From SCTD01 sp963781675 (GTDB lineage: Bacteria; Actinomycetota; Actinomycetes; Mycobacteriales; SCTD01), in contig CAWAGF010000002.1 of the NCBI GenBank assembly GCA_963781675.1, positions 248,001-312,000 on the forward strand: a stretch of 64,000 bases of DNA. The letters run 5' to 3'. The notes beneath the pieces are model-generated. The model did no database searches. It had not been told where the DNA came from and was given only the letters and a program-made list of their open reading frames with translations. Shown here in pieces: positions 50,982 to 58,428 of this stretch. Each line of letters begins with the position of its first letter. Positions within the stretch are counted from its first letter, which is position 1. The position numbers were made by a program, and so were the translations under genes.

Positions 50982-51629
50982 TCACAAGGCCGGGCTCTGC
51001 TCTGGCGTCGTCGCGAAGTGCCGCCAGGTCCGGTAGCGCCAGTGCCGGTACTCCTGAGGGGACCACCTGGTCGTGCGGGTCATCTGGAGATAGGTCTCCG
51101 GGCTTCCGAGAAGTCCGCAGGTGGCGATGATCCAGGGCAGGTCGCAGTCCGGGTCCAGGAGTGCGTCGTCCTGAAGGGTCGACCAGAACGTCTGGATGGC
51201 GTTCAGGACGCTGCCTCGGCCTCGCTGCGCTGAGGCTGCGATCACGGGCTCATCGAGTTCGACCTGCAGTGCCACCGCGATGAGCGGAGCCAGACGCACG
51301 AACAACGCGGTGTTGCCCGCGGCCTCCGCGTAGAGCCGCTCTTCGAGGGTGGGGGCGGTAAGGGTGGTCCTCACCCAGTCGCGGTCGGCTAACGGGATCT
51401 GCCGGGCGTCGCCGACGATGGCCACGTCCATGACGCGCTTGAGCAGGTCGGCCTTCGTCGCGAAGCGGACGTAGATGGTCCTGTCGGCAACGCCGGCGCT
51501 CAGCGCGACGTCGGTCAGCTTGGTGGCCCGGTAGCCGCGCTCCAGGAAGAGCTTCTGCGCTGCGGCAAGGATCCGCGCCTCCGTGCGCTCTGCCCGCGTA
51601 CCGAACTGAGGGTTGACATCCGTCGACAC
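50982..51629 (-). CDS. TetR-family repressor of the divergent VOC gene
   Basis: 215 aa from GTG 51629; a longer upstream frame would run through the operator, so I use the internal start. The N-terminal helix-turn-helix is ILAAAQKLFLERGYRATKLTDVALSAGVADRTIYVRFATKADLL. The ligand domain is not diagnostic. It is divergent from the VOC gene, with two palindromes between them at 51633-51649 and 51657-51671, the normal layout for autoregulation plus repression of the neighbour. Confidence 0.9.
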   Translation of the reverse strand: MSTDVNPQFGTRAERTEARILAAAQKLFLERGYRATKLTDVALSAGVADRTIYVRFATKADLLKRVMDVAIVGDARQIPLADRDWVRTTLTAPTLEERLYAEAAGNTALFVRLAPLIAVALQVELDEPVIAASAQRGRGSVLNAIQTFWSTLQDDALLDPDCDLPWIIATCGLLGSPETYLQMTRTTRWSPQEYRHWRYRTWRHFATTPEQSPAL

Positions 51630-51632
51630 GAA

Positions 51633-51649
51633 ATGCAGTCTAACTGCAT
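51633..51649. promoter_or_regulatory. Palindromic operator 1 (TetR/VOC)
   Basis: ATGCAGT-CTA-ACTGCAT, a perfect 7-3-7 inverted repeat next to the TetR start. Confidence 0.75.
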
Positions 51650-51656
51650 TCTGATA

Positions 51657-51671
51657 TGCAGTCAGACTGCA
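51657..51671. promoter_or_regulatory. Palindromic operator 2 (TetR/VOC)
   Basis: TGCAGTC-A-GACTGCA, a perfect 7-1-7 inverted repeat sharing the TGCAGT half-site with operator 1, just before the VOC Shine-Dalgarno. Confidence 0.72.
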
Positions 51672-51687
51672 AGAGGAGAGGGTCCTC

Positions 51688-52176
51688 ATGACGACGGCAA
51701 CATCCGCCCCGCGGCTGGCGGGCGTGCACCACCTGAAGCTGCCGGTAGCAGACCTCCTCCGCTCCCGCCAGTGGTACGAGTCCCGGCTCGGCTACGAGGT
51801 CGTCCAGGAGTTCCTTGAGGAGGGGGTGCTCATGGGCCTGGTCATGGCGCACCCCGACGGCGGCCCCTCGTTCGCACTGCGCCTCGACAGCGAGCGCGCG
51901 AAGGCGGCGGCCGGCTTCGACTACTTCTCCATCGGGGTGCCGGACAAGGAGGCCATCGAGACCCTGGCGACTCGACTATTGGATCTCGGCGAGGAGCACG
52001 CCGGCGTGCACTTCGCCACCATCGGCTGGGTGCTGCCGATGCTGCACGACCCGGACGGGCACGAAGTCCGCTTCTACACGGTGGCGCAGCACACCAGCGC
52101 CACCCCCGAGCACGTTCTCGTCGTCGAGGACGCCGTCGGATCTGAGGCCGAGCGGGAGCGGCAGCAGCTGTCGTGA
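51688..52176 (+). CDS. VOC (glyoxalase/dioxygenase-fold) protein
   Basis: 162 aa from ATG 51688 with AGAGGAGAGG upstream. Typical VOC pattern: LAGVHHLKLPVADLLRSRQWYESRLGYEVV with a metal-ligand His, and a C-terminal MLHDPDGHEVRFYTV with a metal-ligand Glu. Likely a lyase, dioxygenase or small-molecule-binding resistance protein; substrate unknown. Controlled by the divergent TetR gene. Confidence 0.88.
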   Translation: MTTATSAPRLAGVHHLKLPVADLLRSRQWYESRLGYEVVQEFLEEGVLMGLVMAHPDGGPSFALRLDSERAKAAAGFDYFSIGVPDKEAIETLATRLLDLGEEHAGVHFATIGWVLPMLHDPDGHEVRFYTVAQHTSATPEHVLVVEDAVGSEAERERQQLS

Positions 52177-52307
52177 CCCGCCAGCTCCGCCCAAGCTCGC
52201 TCCACCGCATCGTCCGCGCCACCGCTCCTGCGTCGGGTGCGTGCCCGGTGCTTCGGGCCCGCCCGCTCGCCGCCCCGTCCACCCACCACTAGCGCAGGAG
52301 ACTGCTC

Positions 52308-52628
52308 ATGGAACTGATACTGATGGTCTTGCTGCCCTTCCCCCTCGGCTTCCTCGTGCGGCAGCGCCTCGTGGCGATGGTCGCCTACATGGCCGTCCAG
52401 GCGTTCGTGTTCACCGTTCAGACGACATCGCTGCTCTTGGAGTGGGCCGGCGGCTCCTCCCGCGCCTTCGGCGGCCGCTTCCCGCAGTACGAGCAGAGCG
52501 AGGTCTTCGCGTACGCCCTGGTGAACGCCGTCATCTACGCCGTCGGCATCGGGCTGGTCTACCTCGGCCACCGAGTCGCCGCCCGCCGGCGGGCCGCGAA
52601 CAGGTCGCCAGCTGAGCTGGTGCACTGA
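52308..52628 (+). CDS. Small membrane protein
   Basis: 106 aa from ATG 52308 with GCAGGAGA upstream. At least two helices (MELILMVLLPFPLGFLV, ALVNAVIYAVGIGLVYLGH), possibly three, and a basic tail RRRAANR. It lies downstream of the VOC gene in the same direction. No family was recognised. Confidence 0.65.
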   Translation: MELILMVLLPFPLGFLVRQRLVAMVAYMAVQAFVFTVQTTSLLLEWAGGSSRAFGGRFPQYEQSEVFAYALVNAVIYAVGIGLVYLGHRVAARRRAANRSPAELVH

Positions 52629-52662
52629 CCTTGGCCGTCGAGCCCCCAGCGCGGCGGCCGCG

Positions 52663-53139
52663 GTGAGCGGTCAGAACCGGTCCGTGCGCGTGGGGCTCGT
52701 GCCGCTCGACGACGAGTCCGCTCTGTTGCTGGTGCGCGCCCAGATGCGAGAGCTGATGGAGACCTGGCAGCACCGGGAGGTCAGCGACGACGACGTCACG
52801 GCAGAGCTGGGCACACGACCGATGGCCGGGCTGGCGTTGATGGCGCTCGCCCGGTCGGAGGAGGCGCCCGTCGGCTGCGGCGCCCTGCGCGTCGTCGGCA
52901 CCATCGGCGAGCTGACGAAGGTGTACGTGGTGCCAACGGCACGAGGAACCGGAGTCGGGGAAGCCGTCGTCGGCGCCCTCGAACAAGCCGCCCGCGCACG
53001 CGGACTGGTCCTCATCCGTCTCGACACCCGCGCCGACCTGCCCGCTCCGGCCGCGCTCTACCGCCGTCTCGGCTACCAGGAGGTGCCGCCATGGCACGAC
53101 CGCCCCTACGCCGACCACTTCTTCACCAAGGACCTCTAG
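52663..53139 (+). CDS. GNAT-family N-acetyltransferase
   Basis: 158 aa from GTG 52663. The acetyl-CoA-binding segment is VYVVPTARGTGVGEAVVGALEQAARARGL (motif A, Q/R-x-x-G-x-G/A), followed by LIRLDTRADLPAPAALYRRLGYQEVPPW (motif B). A complete small GNAT enzyme; the substrate is unknown. It starts 34 bases after the small membrane protein. Confidence 0.88.
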   Translation: MSGQNRSVRVGLVPLDDESALLLVRAQMRELMETWQHREVSDDDVTAELGTRPMAGLALMALARSEEAPVGCGALRVVGTIGELTKVYVVPTARGTGVGEAVVGALEQAARARGLVLIRLDTRADLPAPAALYRRLGYQEVPPWHDRPYADHFFTKDL

Positions 53140-53280
53140 CGGCATGCGGCGAACGTCGCGAGCCCCGTTCCGACACACGGCCGCAGGTCATCGGCGAGCG
53201 CCGGGCGGTGCCGCTCCACCGACCGCGTCCAAGCGCCTACCCCGGCCGGGCGCGGGACGCGCCGTCGGCCGGATCAGGAG

Positions 53281-53300
53281 GTGATCGCACCCGCCCCGCC
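53281..53300 (+). repeat. Island intergenic repeat, copy 4
   Basis: GTGATCGCACCCGCCCCGCC preceded by GGAG, identical over 24 bases to copy 5 at 58311. It lies in the 315-base interval between the convergent GNAT gene and the ABM remnant, which otherwise shows nothing I can assign. Confidence 0.68.
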
Positions 53301-53326
53301 ACAGGCGCCTGTGTCCTGGCGGGTGC
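53288..53326. terminator. Nested inverted repeats at repeat copy 4
   Basis: GCACCCGCC (53288-53296) pairs with GGCGGGTGC (53318-53326). The perfect 14-bp palindrome CACAGGCGCCTGTG (53300-53313) lies inside. It could end both convergent transcripts. CCTGGCGGGTGC then CACCGAG at 53315-53336 also occurs at 44631-44652. Confidence 0.5.
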
Positions 53327-53454
53327 CAGCACCGAGCCGCTCTACGGCATACGAGTCGCACTCGACGATCGACTGCTGCGGCGGGTCGCGGCCAGCAGCC
53401 GTCGCAGCGGCACCCGGGCCGCCCGCACGACCCACCGCCGTCCCGACCTCAGGG

Positions 53455-53673
53455 TCAGGACGCCAGGGGGATCAGCGGGTGGATGACGGGCAGCCCGGCC
53501 AGTGCTTCCCCGGCGGCCCCAAGAGCTATGCGCACATGAGGCGTTCCCATGTGCGCATCGAGGTCTGCCTGCGCCCGCCAGGTCTCGATGGTGATGAACG
53601 TTCCCAGCTGGGCCGCAGGACTCCGTTCGGGTTGGCACGTGTACGACATCGCCTCGCGGCACGTACCACTGGC
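53455..53673 (-). pseudogene. Truncated antibiotic-biosynthesis-monooxygenase (ABM) domain
   Basis: SYTCQPERSPAAQLGTFITIETW followed by AQADLDAHMGTPHVRIALG is the C-terminal two thirds of an ABM/quinol-monooxygenase fold. The first strand and start are missing: the frame begins directly after the TAA of the SDR gene (53674-53676) and is in the same frame. An internal ATG at 53649 would allow a 64-aa product. Probably a fossil left by a deletion that fused it to the SDR end. Confidence 0.55.
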
Positions 53674-54462
53674 TTAGTGCTTGAACGGGTTGAGCCTGCG
53701 TCCGAGGGCGTACTGCAGCCGGAACGGCACGGGCCGGTTCATGTGGGACAGCACCTTGTTGACGGTGCCGGGGACGCAGACGGGCTTGCCGGCGTTGACG
53801 GCGGCCCAGCCCTCGCGCACGACGTCGCCGGCCTCCTGCCACAGGACCTCGGGGAGCTTGGCGGCGGCGTCGGCGGTGCCCATCTCCTGGTGGAACTCGG
53901 TGCGGGTGAAGCCGGGGCACAGAGCGGTGACGTGGAGGCCGTGGGGCTTGAGCTCCATGTCCAGGCTCTGCGACATCTGCAGGACGTAGCTCTTGATGCC
54001 GCCGTAGAGCAGGCTCGCGGAGGGCGGGGCGAAGGCCGCGAGCGAGCTGACGTTGACGATGCGCCCGTAGCCGCGCTGCTTCATGCCGGGGATGACGAGG
54101 TGCGTGAGCTCTGTGACGGCGGTGACCATGAGCTGAATCTCGCCGGCGAGGGACGACCAGGGGGTGTCGGCGAAGGCGGTCGAGCCGGACATGCCGGCAT
54201 TGTTGATGAGCACGTCGACCGTGAGGCCCTGCTCCGCACCGTGGTCCATGACGGCACGGGGCGCTGCCGAGTCGGTGAGGTCGGCGGAGAGGGTCTCCAC
54301 GCGGACGCCGTGCCGGGCGGTGAGGTCGGCGGCGAGCTCGGTGAGCCGGTCGGCCCGGCGCGCGACCAGGAGCAGGTCGTGTCCGTCGGCGGCCAGGGTC
54401 CGCGCGAAGCTGGCGCCGATGCCGGCGGAGGCGCCGGTGACGAGGGCGGTGCGGCGGGTCAT
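53674..54462 (-). CDS. Short-chain dehydrogenase/reductase
   Basis: 262 aa. Classical SDR: TGASAGIG (9-16) NAD(P) loop, NNAG (87-90), Ser140, and catalytic YGGIK (Tyr153, Lys157). Third gene of the flavin monooxygenase operon, overlapping the hydrolase by four bases. In the mymA-type order the SDR would make the ketone or process the product of the monooxygenase, which is inference from neighbours. Confidence 0.93.
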   Translation of the reverse strand: MTRRTALVTGASAGIGASFARTLAADGHDLLLVARRADRLTELAADLTARHGVRVETLSADLTDSAAPRAVMDHGAEQGLTVDVLINNAGMSGSTAFADTPWSSLAGEIQLMVTAVTELTHLVIPGMKQRGYGRIVNVSSLAAFAPPSASLLYGGIKSYVLQMSQSLDMELKPHGLHVTALCPGFTRTEFHQEMGTADAAAKLPEVLWQEAGDVVREGWAAVNAGKPVCVPGTVNKVLSHMNRPVPFRLQYALGRRLNPFKH

Positions 54463-55409
54463 GCGGAGGCTCCGGGGGCAGGTGTGCCGGGCGTCCCCGT
54501 CGTGGGGTCGACCGGGACGTGGGTGGTGAGGAAGGCGAGCTGGTCGGTGAGGGTGGTGGCGAAGTACGGCTCGACGTAGGGGTCGAAGTGGCCGCAGTCG
54601 TAGACGTGCACGGTGGCGTCGGCCATCCGCGCCGCGGCCTTCTCGGCGACGTGGCGCGGTGTGACGGCGTCGTGGGCGGCGATCTGGATCAGCGCCGGAC
54701 AGCGAACGTCGGCCGCGTGCCTGATCGGGGAGTACCGGCCGATCTTGAGGCCGATGCGGGCGGCGACGTGCTGCGGGTAGTCGCCCGTCTTCAAGCCGGC
54801 CGCGGCGATCTGCGTGTCGAGGCCGGGGACGGCGTCGGGGCTGGTCATGACGGCCGTCGTGCCGGGCAGTCCGACGGCCTCGACGTAGACGGGGTCCCGG
54901 CCGAGCAGTGCCGCGGCCTGGTCGCGCAGCGCGAATCTCGCCAGGCGCAGTGATGACCGCAGTCCGGTCGCGCGGACGGCGGCGGGGCCGCTGACGTGCG
55001 GGACCTGGGCGATGATCGCGGCAAGCGGCTCGCCCTTCCCGGCGAGGGTGATGACGTGGCCGCCGCCGAAGGAGGTGCCCCAGGCGACGACCCGTCGGGC
55101 GTCGGCGCCCGGCAGGGCCCGGGCGAAGCGCAGCGCCGCGCGCCAGTCCTGGAGCTGCATCGTCACGTCGAGGACCTGTCGGGGCGTGCCCTCGCTCTCG
55201 CCGAAGCCGCGGTAGTCGAAGACGACGACGACGTAGCCGGCCTCGGCGAAGCGCTCGGCGTAGGCGTACAGGCGCAGCGCCCGGACGCCGCCGAAGCCGT
55301 GCCCCATCACGATCACCGGTCGCGCGCCTGTACCGCCGGGGCGGTACAGGCGCGCCGCGCAGCGCACGCCCTGGGACAGGACGTGCTCCTCGGCGGTCTG
55401 GAACGTCAT
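54459..55409 (-). CDS. Alpha/beta-hydrolase (dienelactone hydrolase/S15-like)
   Basis: 316 aa from ATG 55409, chosen for the GCGAGGTGCGC upstream; GTG 55436 in the same frame is an alternative. Oxyanion region VIVMGHGFGG, nucleophile elbow WGTSFGGG (Ser113), later Asp in IAAHDAVTP and His in DCGHFDPYVEPYF complete the triad. It lies between the monooxygenase and the SDR, the position of LipR in the mycobacterial mymA operon, and could cleave an ester made by Baeyer-Villiger oxidation. Confidence 0.9.
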   Translation of the reverse strand: MTFQTAEEHVLSQGVRCAARLYRPGGTGARPVIVMGHGFGGVRALRLYAYAERFAEAGYVVVVFDYRGFGESEGTPRQVLDVTMQLQDWRAALRFARALPGADARRVVAWGTSFGGGHVITLAGKGEPLAAIIAQVPHVSGPAAVRATGLRSSLRLARFALRDQAAALLGRDPVYVEAVGLPGTTAVMTSPDAVPGLDTQIAAAGLKTGDYPQHVAARIGLKIGRYSPIRHAADVRCPALIQIAAHDAVTPRHVAEKAAARMADATVHVYDCGHFDPYVEPYFATTLTDQLAFLTTHVPVDPTTGTPGTPAPGASA

Positions 55410-55437
55410 GCGCACCTCGCTGGTCCGGTCGCTCACG

Positions 55438-56817
55438 TCAGACGTACGCGAGCTGCGCGTGGGTCGGCTTGCTGGCGGCTCGGCGGCTGCCGGCCTTGCG
55501 CTCGGTACGCAGCGCCAGCATGTACTCGTCGAAGTCGACCTGGATGGTGTGCCGCTTGCTGTTGACGTAGCGCTTGGCGATGGCGTCACGGTGCCGCTGG
55601 ATCTCGGCGGCCATCTCGGCATCGGACGGCAGCGCGTAGCGGCCCTGGAAGTGGTCGGCGACGAGCTCGGACTGGCGCTCCGCGATCGGCATGATCGCCC
55701 CCAGCGGCTGTACCAGGCCGATGAAGCAGAGGCCCGGCACGCTCGGGTGGAACATGCGCTCGTACAGCCTGACCTCGTTGTCGCCGCGGGGGTCGAGGAA
55801 GTCGCGGTCTAAGAACGGGAAGCTGATCTTGTAACCGGTGCAGTACACGACGAGGTCTGCGGCGACCCGGCTGCCGTCGGTGAAGACGACGTCGGCGCCC
55901 TCGAACCGGTCGATGTTCGGCTTGGGCGTGACCGCACCGTGGGCGAGCCGGTCCAGGATGCGGCTGCTCATGGTCGGGTGGGCCTGGGCGAACTTGTGGT
56001 CCGGCTCCTGCAGGCCGTACTTGGACATCGAGCCGGTGGCGGCGCGCATCATGAGCCGGGCGAGGGGCCAGCGGATCGCCGAGGGGATCCGCTCGTGGCC
56101 GGCGATCTGGTCGTAGGGCTTGCCGAAGACGTACTTCGGGATGATGTGCACGCCGCGGCGGTGCGCCAAGTAGGTCTCGGCAGCGTGGTAGCTGGCGTCG
56201 ACGGAGATGTCCATGGCCGAGTTGCCCATGCCGAGCACGACGACCTTCTTGCCGGCGAGCTGCTGCTCGTCCTTGTAGTCGTGGGAGTGGATCTGCTCGC
56301 CGGTGAAGGTACCGGCGCCGGGAAAGCCGGGCTCGGGCAGGCGCGGGTCCCAGTGATGGCCGTTGGCCACCATGACCGCGCCGTAGCGGCGGGTCTCGCC
56401 AGTGGTCAGCCGTAGGTCGAAGCCTCCGCCGGCCAGTGGCTGGACGTGCGCGACACCGGTCTGGAAGGTGATCTTGTCGCGGAAGCCGAAGTGGTCGACG
56501 TAGTCGTCGAAGTACTTGGCGATCTGGTCGTGCCGGGCGAAGTTCGGGAGGTGCTCCGGCATCGGGAAGTCGCTGAACTCCATGCGGCTGCGCGAGGTGT
56601 TGATGTGCAGCGACTTGTACGACGCCGACACGCCGTTGCTGTTGCCCCACACCCAGTTGCCGCCGACGCGGTCGGACAGCTCGAAGCAGTCGAACGGGAT
56701 CCCGCGCTCGTGCAGGACCTTCGCCGAGGCGATGCCCGACGAGCCGGCCCCGATGACGCAGACGCGCTCGCGCTCCTCGGCGGTCAGAGCGTCTGTCGGC
56801 GTGCTCACGGTGGTCAT
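55438..56817 (-). CDS. Flavin-containing/Baeyer-Villiger monooxygenase (MymA-like)
   Basis: 459 aa from ATG 56817 with GAGGAG upstream. FAD site VCVIGAGSSGIASAKVL (GAGSSG 23-28), FMO identifying motif FTGEQIHSHDYKD, NADPH site VVVLGMGNSAMDISV, and LVVYCTGYKISFPFLD. It would oxidise a ketone or heteroatom using FAD, NADPH and O2. First gene of a three-gene operon with hydrolase and SDR, matching the mymA (Rv3083-Rv3085) order. Two TetR-type operators lie upstream at 56839-56866. Confidence 0.92.
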   Translation of the reverse strand: MTTVSTPTDALTAEERERVCVIGAGSSGIASAKVLHERGIPFDCFELSDRVGGNWVWGNSNGVSASYKSLHINTSRSRMEFSDFPMPEHLPNFARHDQIAKYFDDYVDHFGFRDKITFQTGVAHVQPLAGGGFDLRLTTGETRRYGAVMVANGHHWDPRLPEPGFPGAGTFTGEQIHSHDYKDEQQLAGKKVVVLGMGNSAMDISVDASYHAAETYLAHRRGVHIIPKYVFGKPYDQIAGHERIPSAIRWPLARLMMRAATGSMSKYGLQEPDHKFAQAHPTMSSRILDRLAHGAVTPKPNIDRFEGADVVFTDGSRVAADLVVYCTGYKISFPFLDRDFLDPRGDNEVRLYERMFHPSVPGLCFIGLVQPLGAIMPIAERQSELVADHFQGRYALPSDAEMAAEIQRHRDAIAKRYVNSKRHTIQVDFDEYMLALRTERKAGSRRAASKPTHAQLAYV

Positions 56818-56838
56818 GCGGGCTCCTCTACGCGGAAG

Positions 56839-56851
56839 TGACCAGCGGTCA
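56839..56851. promoter_or_regulatory. TetR operator A upstream of the monooxygenase operon
   Basis: TGACCAGCGGTCA, a palindrome with 5-bp arms, 22 bases before the monooxygenase ATG. It is identical in its arms to sites B and C. Confidence 0.75.
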
Positions 56852-56853
56852 TA

Positions 56854-56866
56854 TGACCAGTGGTCA
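56854..56866. promoter_or_regulatory. TetR operator B upstream of the monooxygenase operon
   Basis: TGACCAGTGGTCA, separated from site A by two bases. Together the two make a near-perfect 30-bp inverted array centred on CATATG. Confidence 0.75.
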
Positions 56867-56882
56867 CTGTAGGGTGCGGTGT

Positions 56883-57407
56883 CATACCGCGCAACCCCTT
56901 CGTCGAGACCGGCGTTGGACCACGCGGGCTCGAGCTGGTGTCCGCGCGGCTTTCGGGCCCCGGACTCCGCCGGCGTCCTGGTTGCCCCCGTCCCGGCCCG
57001 TCCCGCGCTCGGGTCGCTGCTGTCGATCGCCCGGCGGCGCCCGGCCGACGCCGCCCGGGTCGTGGTCGGAGGCTCACTGCCCCTGGCGCCGCGAGTACCT
57101 GTCCAACCAGCAGAAGGCCGCTGACGCCCAGCGGCTTGCCGACCGGTGCGGCCCAGAGTCGCCACTGGTGCAGTACCAGCTCCTGCTGCACCGCCCGGCC
57201 GTGCAGCCACGAGGCGATGCTCCAGTGCTCGTGCTCGCTACCCGGGACGACGCTCTCGTGCCCTTCGCCGACGTCCGCCGCACCGCCGCGCACTACGACG
57301 CCGAGCTGCGAACCTTCCCCGGCACGGGCCTTGACCTCATGCTCGACGCCGACTGGAGCACCGTTCACCGCCATGATCAATGGGTGGAGGACGTCCTCGC
57401 CGGCTGA
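56883..57407 (+). pseudogene. Decayed alpha/beta-hydrolase remnant
   Basis: Three plus-strand frames each hold a piece of a hydrolase-like protein: GVLVAPVPARPALGSLLSIA at about 56970-57030, then, in another frame, QRLADRCGPESPLVQYQLLL and PVLVLATRDDALVPFADVRR up to the stop at 57407. The order fits the second half of an alpha/beta-hydrolase (catalytic Asp in TRDDALV), but there is no intact start or nucleophile elbow. It fills the gap between the operator sites and the convergent TetR gene. Confidence 0.5.
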
Positions 57408-57419
57408 CCCCGGCGCCCC

Positions 57420-58082
57420 TCAGTGCCCGACATCCTCATGCGGACCGAACGCATCGCGCAGCGTAGCGATCACGCGGTCGATCGCGCGCACACGCTCAGC
57501 CCGGTCCTCGCTGCCCAGGCCCAGCACGGGGTCCAGGCCAGGGCTGTGCGACGCCAGGGCGATGTGCGGCAGCAGGACCAGCAGCAGGGCCAGGAACGCG
57601 TCGACATCAGCGTCCTCCCGCAGGTGGCCCCGCTGCTGCGCCCCTGCCATGAGCGGCCGGAGCACGGCCAGGTAGTGCTCGTTGGCCGCGCCCCGTACCG
57701 CCATCCGTGCGGAGCGGTCCGGCTCCAAGTTCACCGCCACCGTCATCGCGAGCTCCAACGGGTGCGAGTGGAAGTACTCCTCCCACGCCACGACGAGGTC
57801 CCGCAACGGCCCGAAGAACCCCTGCCCCCAGTCCATCGCCCTGATGGCGCTCTCCATGTCGGAGTGGATCCGGGCGCTCGCCCGCTCGGACAGGTAGGCG
57901 TACAGGTCCTGCTTGTCGTGGAAGTACTGGAACAAGCTGCCCTTGGCCACTCCCGCCTCGCGGGCGATGACGTTCAGGCTTCCTCCGGAGAACCCGCGCA
58001 CCGCGAACTCGTCCTGAGCTGCTCTCGTCACAGCCTGCCGACGGGCTTCAGGCAGGCGCTCCCAGGTCGACGTCGGCACCAT
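57420..58082 (-). CDS. TetR-family repressor of the monooxygenase operon
   Basis: 220 aa from ATG 58082, preceded by GGGGTGG; the upstream ATG at 58106 falls inside the operator, so I prefer the later start. Helix-turn-helix AVTRAAQDEFAVRGFSGGSLNVIAREAGVAKGSLFQYFHDKQDLY. A palindrome in its promoter (58100-58112) has the same arms as the two sites before the monooxygenase gene, indicating that it represses itself and the operon. The inducer is unknown. Confidence 0.9.
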   Translation of the reverse strand: MVPTSTWERLPEARRQAVTRAAQDEFAVRGFSGGSLNVIAREAGVAKGSLFQYFHDKQDLYAYLSERASARIHSDMESAIRAMDWGQGFFGPLRDLVVAWEEYFHSHPLELAMTVAVNLEPDRSARMAVRGAANEHYLAVLRPLMAGAQQRGHLREDADVDAFLALLLVLLPHIALASHSPGLDPVLGLGSEDRAERVRAIDRVIATLRDAFGPHEDVGH

Positions 58083-58099
58083 CCCCACCCCCTGATCCG

Positions 58100-58112
58100 T
58101 GACCACCGGTCA
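58100..58112. promoter_or_regulatory. TetR operator C (autoregulation)
   Basis: TGACCACCGGTCA, 18 bases before the TetR ATG. Adding one base on each side gives GTGACCACCGGTCAC. Confidence 0.75.
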
Positions 58113-58428
58113 CATCCTCGCAGACGACGGTGGCAGGAGCACTGACGCACGACCGGCGGCCGGGGTCGCGACGCGAGCAGGCCCGTCAGATCGTGCGGGA
58201 ACCCGATCCGCGCGAGAAGTCCAGCACCAGTGCGGCGATCGTCCTGAGGGCAGCGGTCACCCGGTCGGCACCCCCTGTCGCCGCGAGGCCCGGTGCCGCT
58301 CGAGCGGGATGGAGGTGATCGCACCCGCCCCGCCTCGATCACGTCACGATCGGGCCGTCGAGCCCGCACCAGCGGGCCGCAACGCCGCACCCGCTGACTC
58401 ATGAGCGGCCTTACGTCTTGCTGCCGAA
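58113..58428. other. Non-coding interval at the right end of the island
   Basis: No convincing coding frame on either strand. It holds repeat copy 5 (58311-58335) with a flanking stem and ends at the right direct repeat. Confidence 0.6.
58311..58335 (+). repeat. Island intergenic repeat, copy 5
   Basis: GGAGGTGATC then GCACCCGCCCCGCCT, matching copy 4 over 24 bases. GTGATCG (58315-58321) pairs with CGATCAC (58336-58342), so the repeat core forms the loop of a 7-bp stem. Confidence 0.68.

Larger units (their letters stand above)
44509..58428. other. Putative genomic island inside the glycan locus
   Basis: About 13.9 kb between imperfect direct repeats at 44486-44508 and 58429-58451. The glycan genes on either side are related (GT4 paralogues at 40710 and 58474), whereas the interior encodes unrelated transport, regulation, detoxification and monooxygenase functions. 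It has looser gene spacing, more Shine-Dalgarno starts, several decayed genes and an island-specific intergenic repeat. No integrase, transposase or plasmid gene is recognisable, so mobility is now lost or depends on genes elsewhere. Confidence 0.5.

Noticed and set aside
54996..55565. Plus-strand open frame opposite the hydrolase gene
   Set aside because: Composition of a mirror frame; the minus-strand hydrolase has a full catalytic triad.
49935..58335. Repeat copies as a CRISPR array or integron cassette array
   Set aside because: Copies are hundreds to thousands of bases apart, no Cas or IntI-like protein is present, and no standard attC core sites (GTTRRRY) are seen.
44509..58428. Island as a prophage or insertion-sequence composite
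   Set aside because: No structural phage gene, integrase, transposase or IS-type terminal repeats were recognisable.
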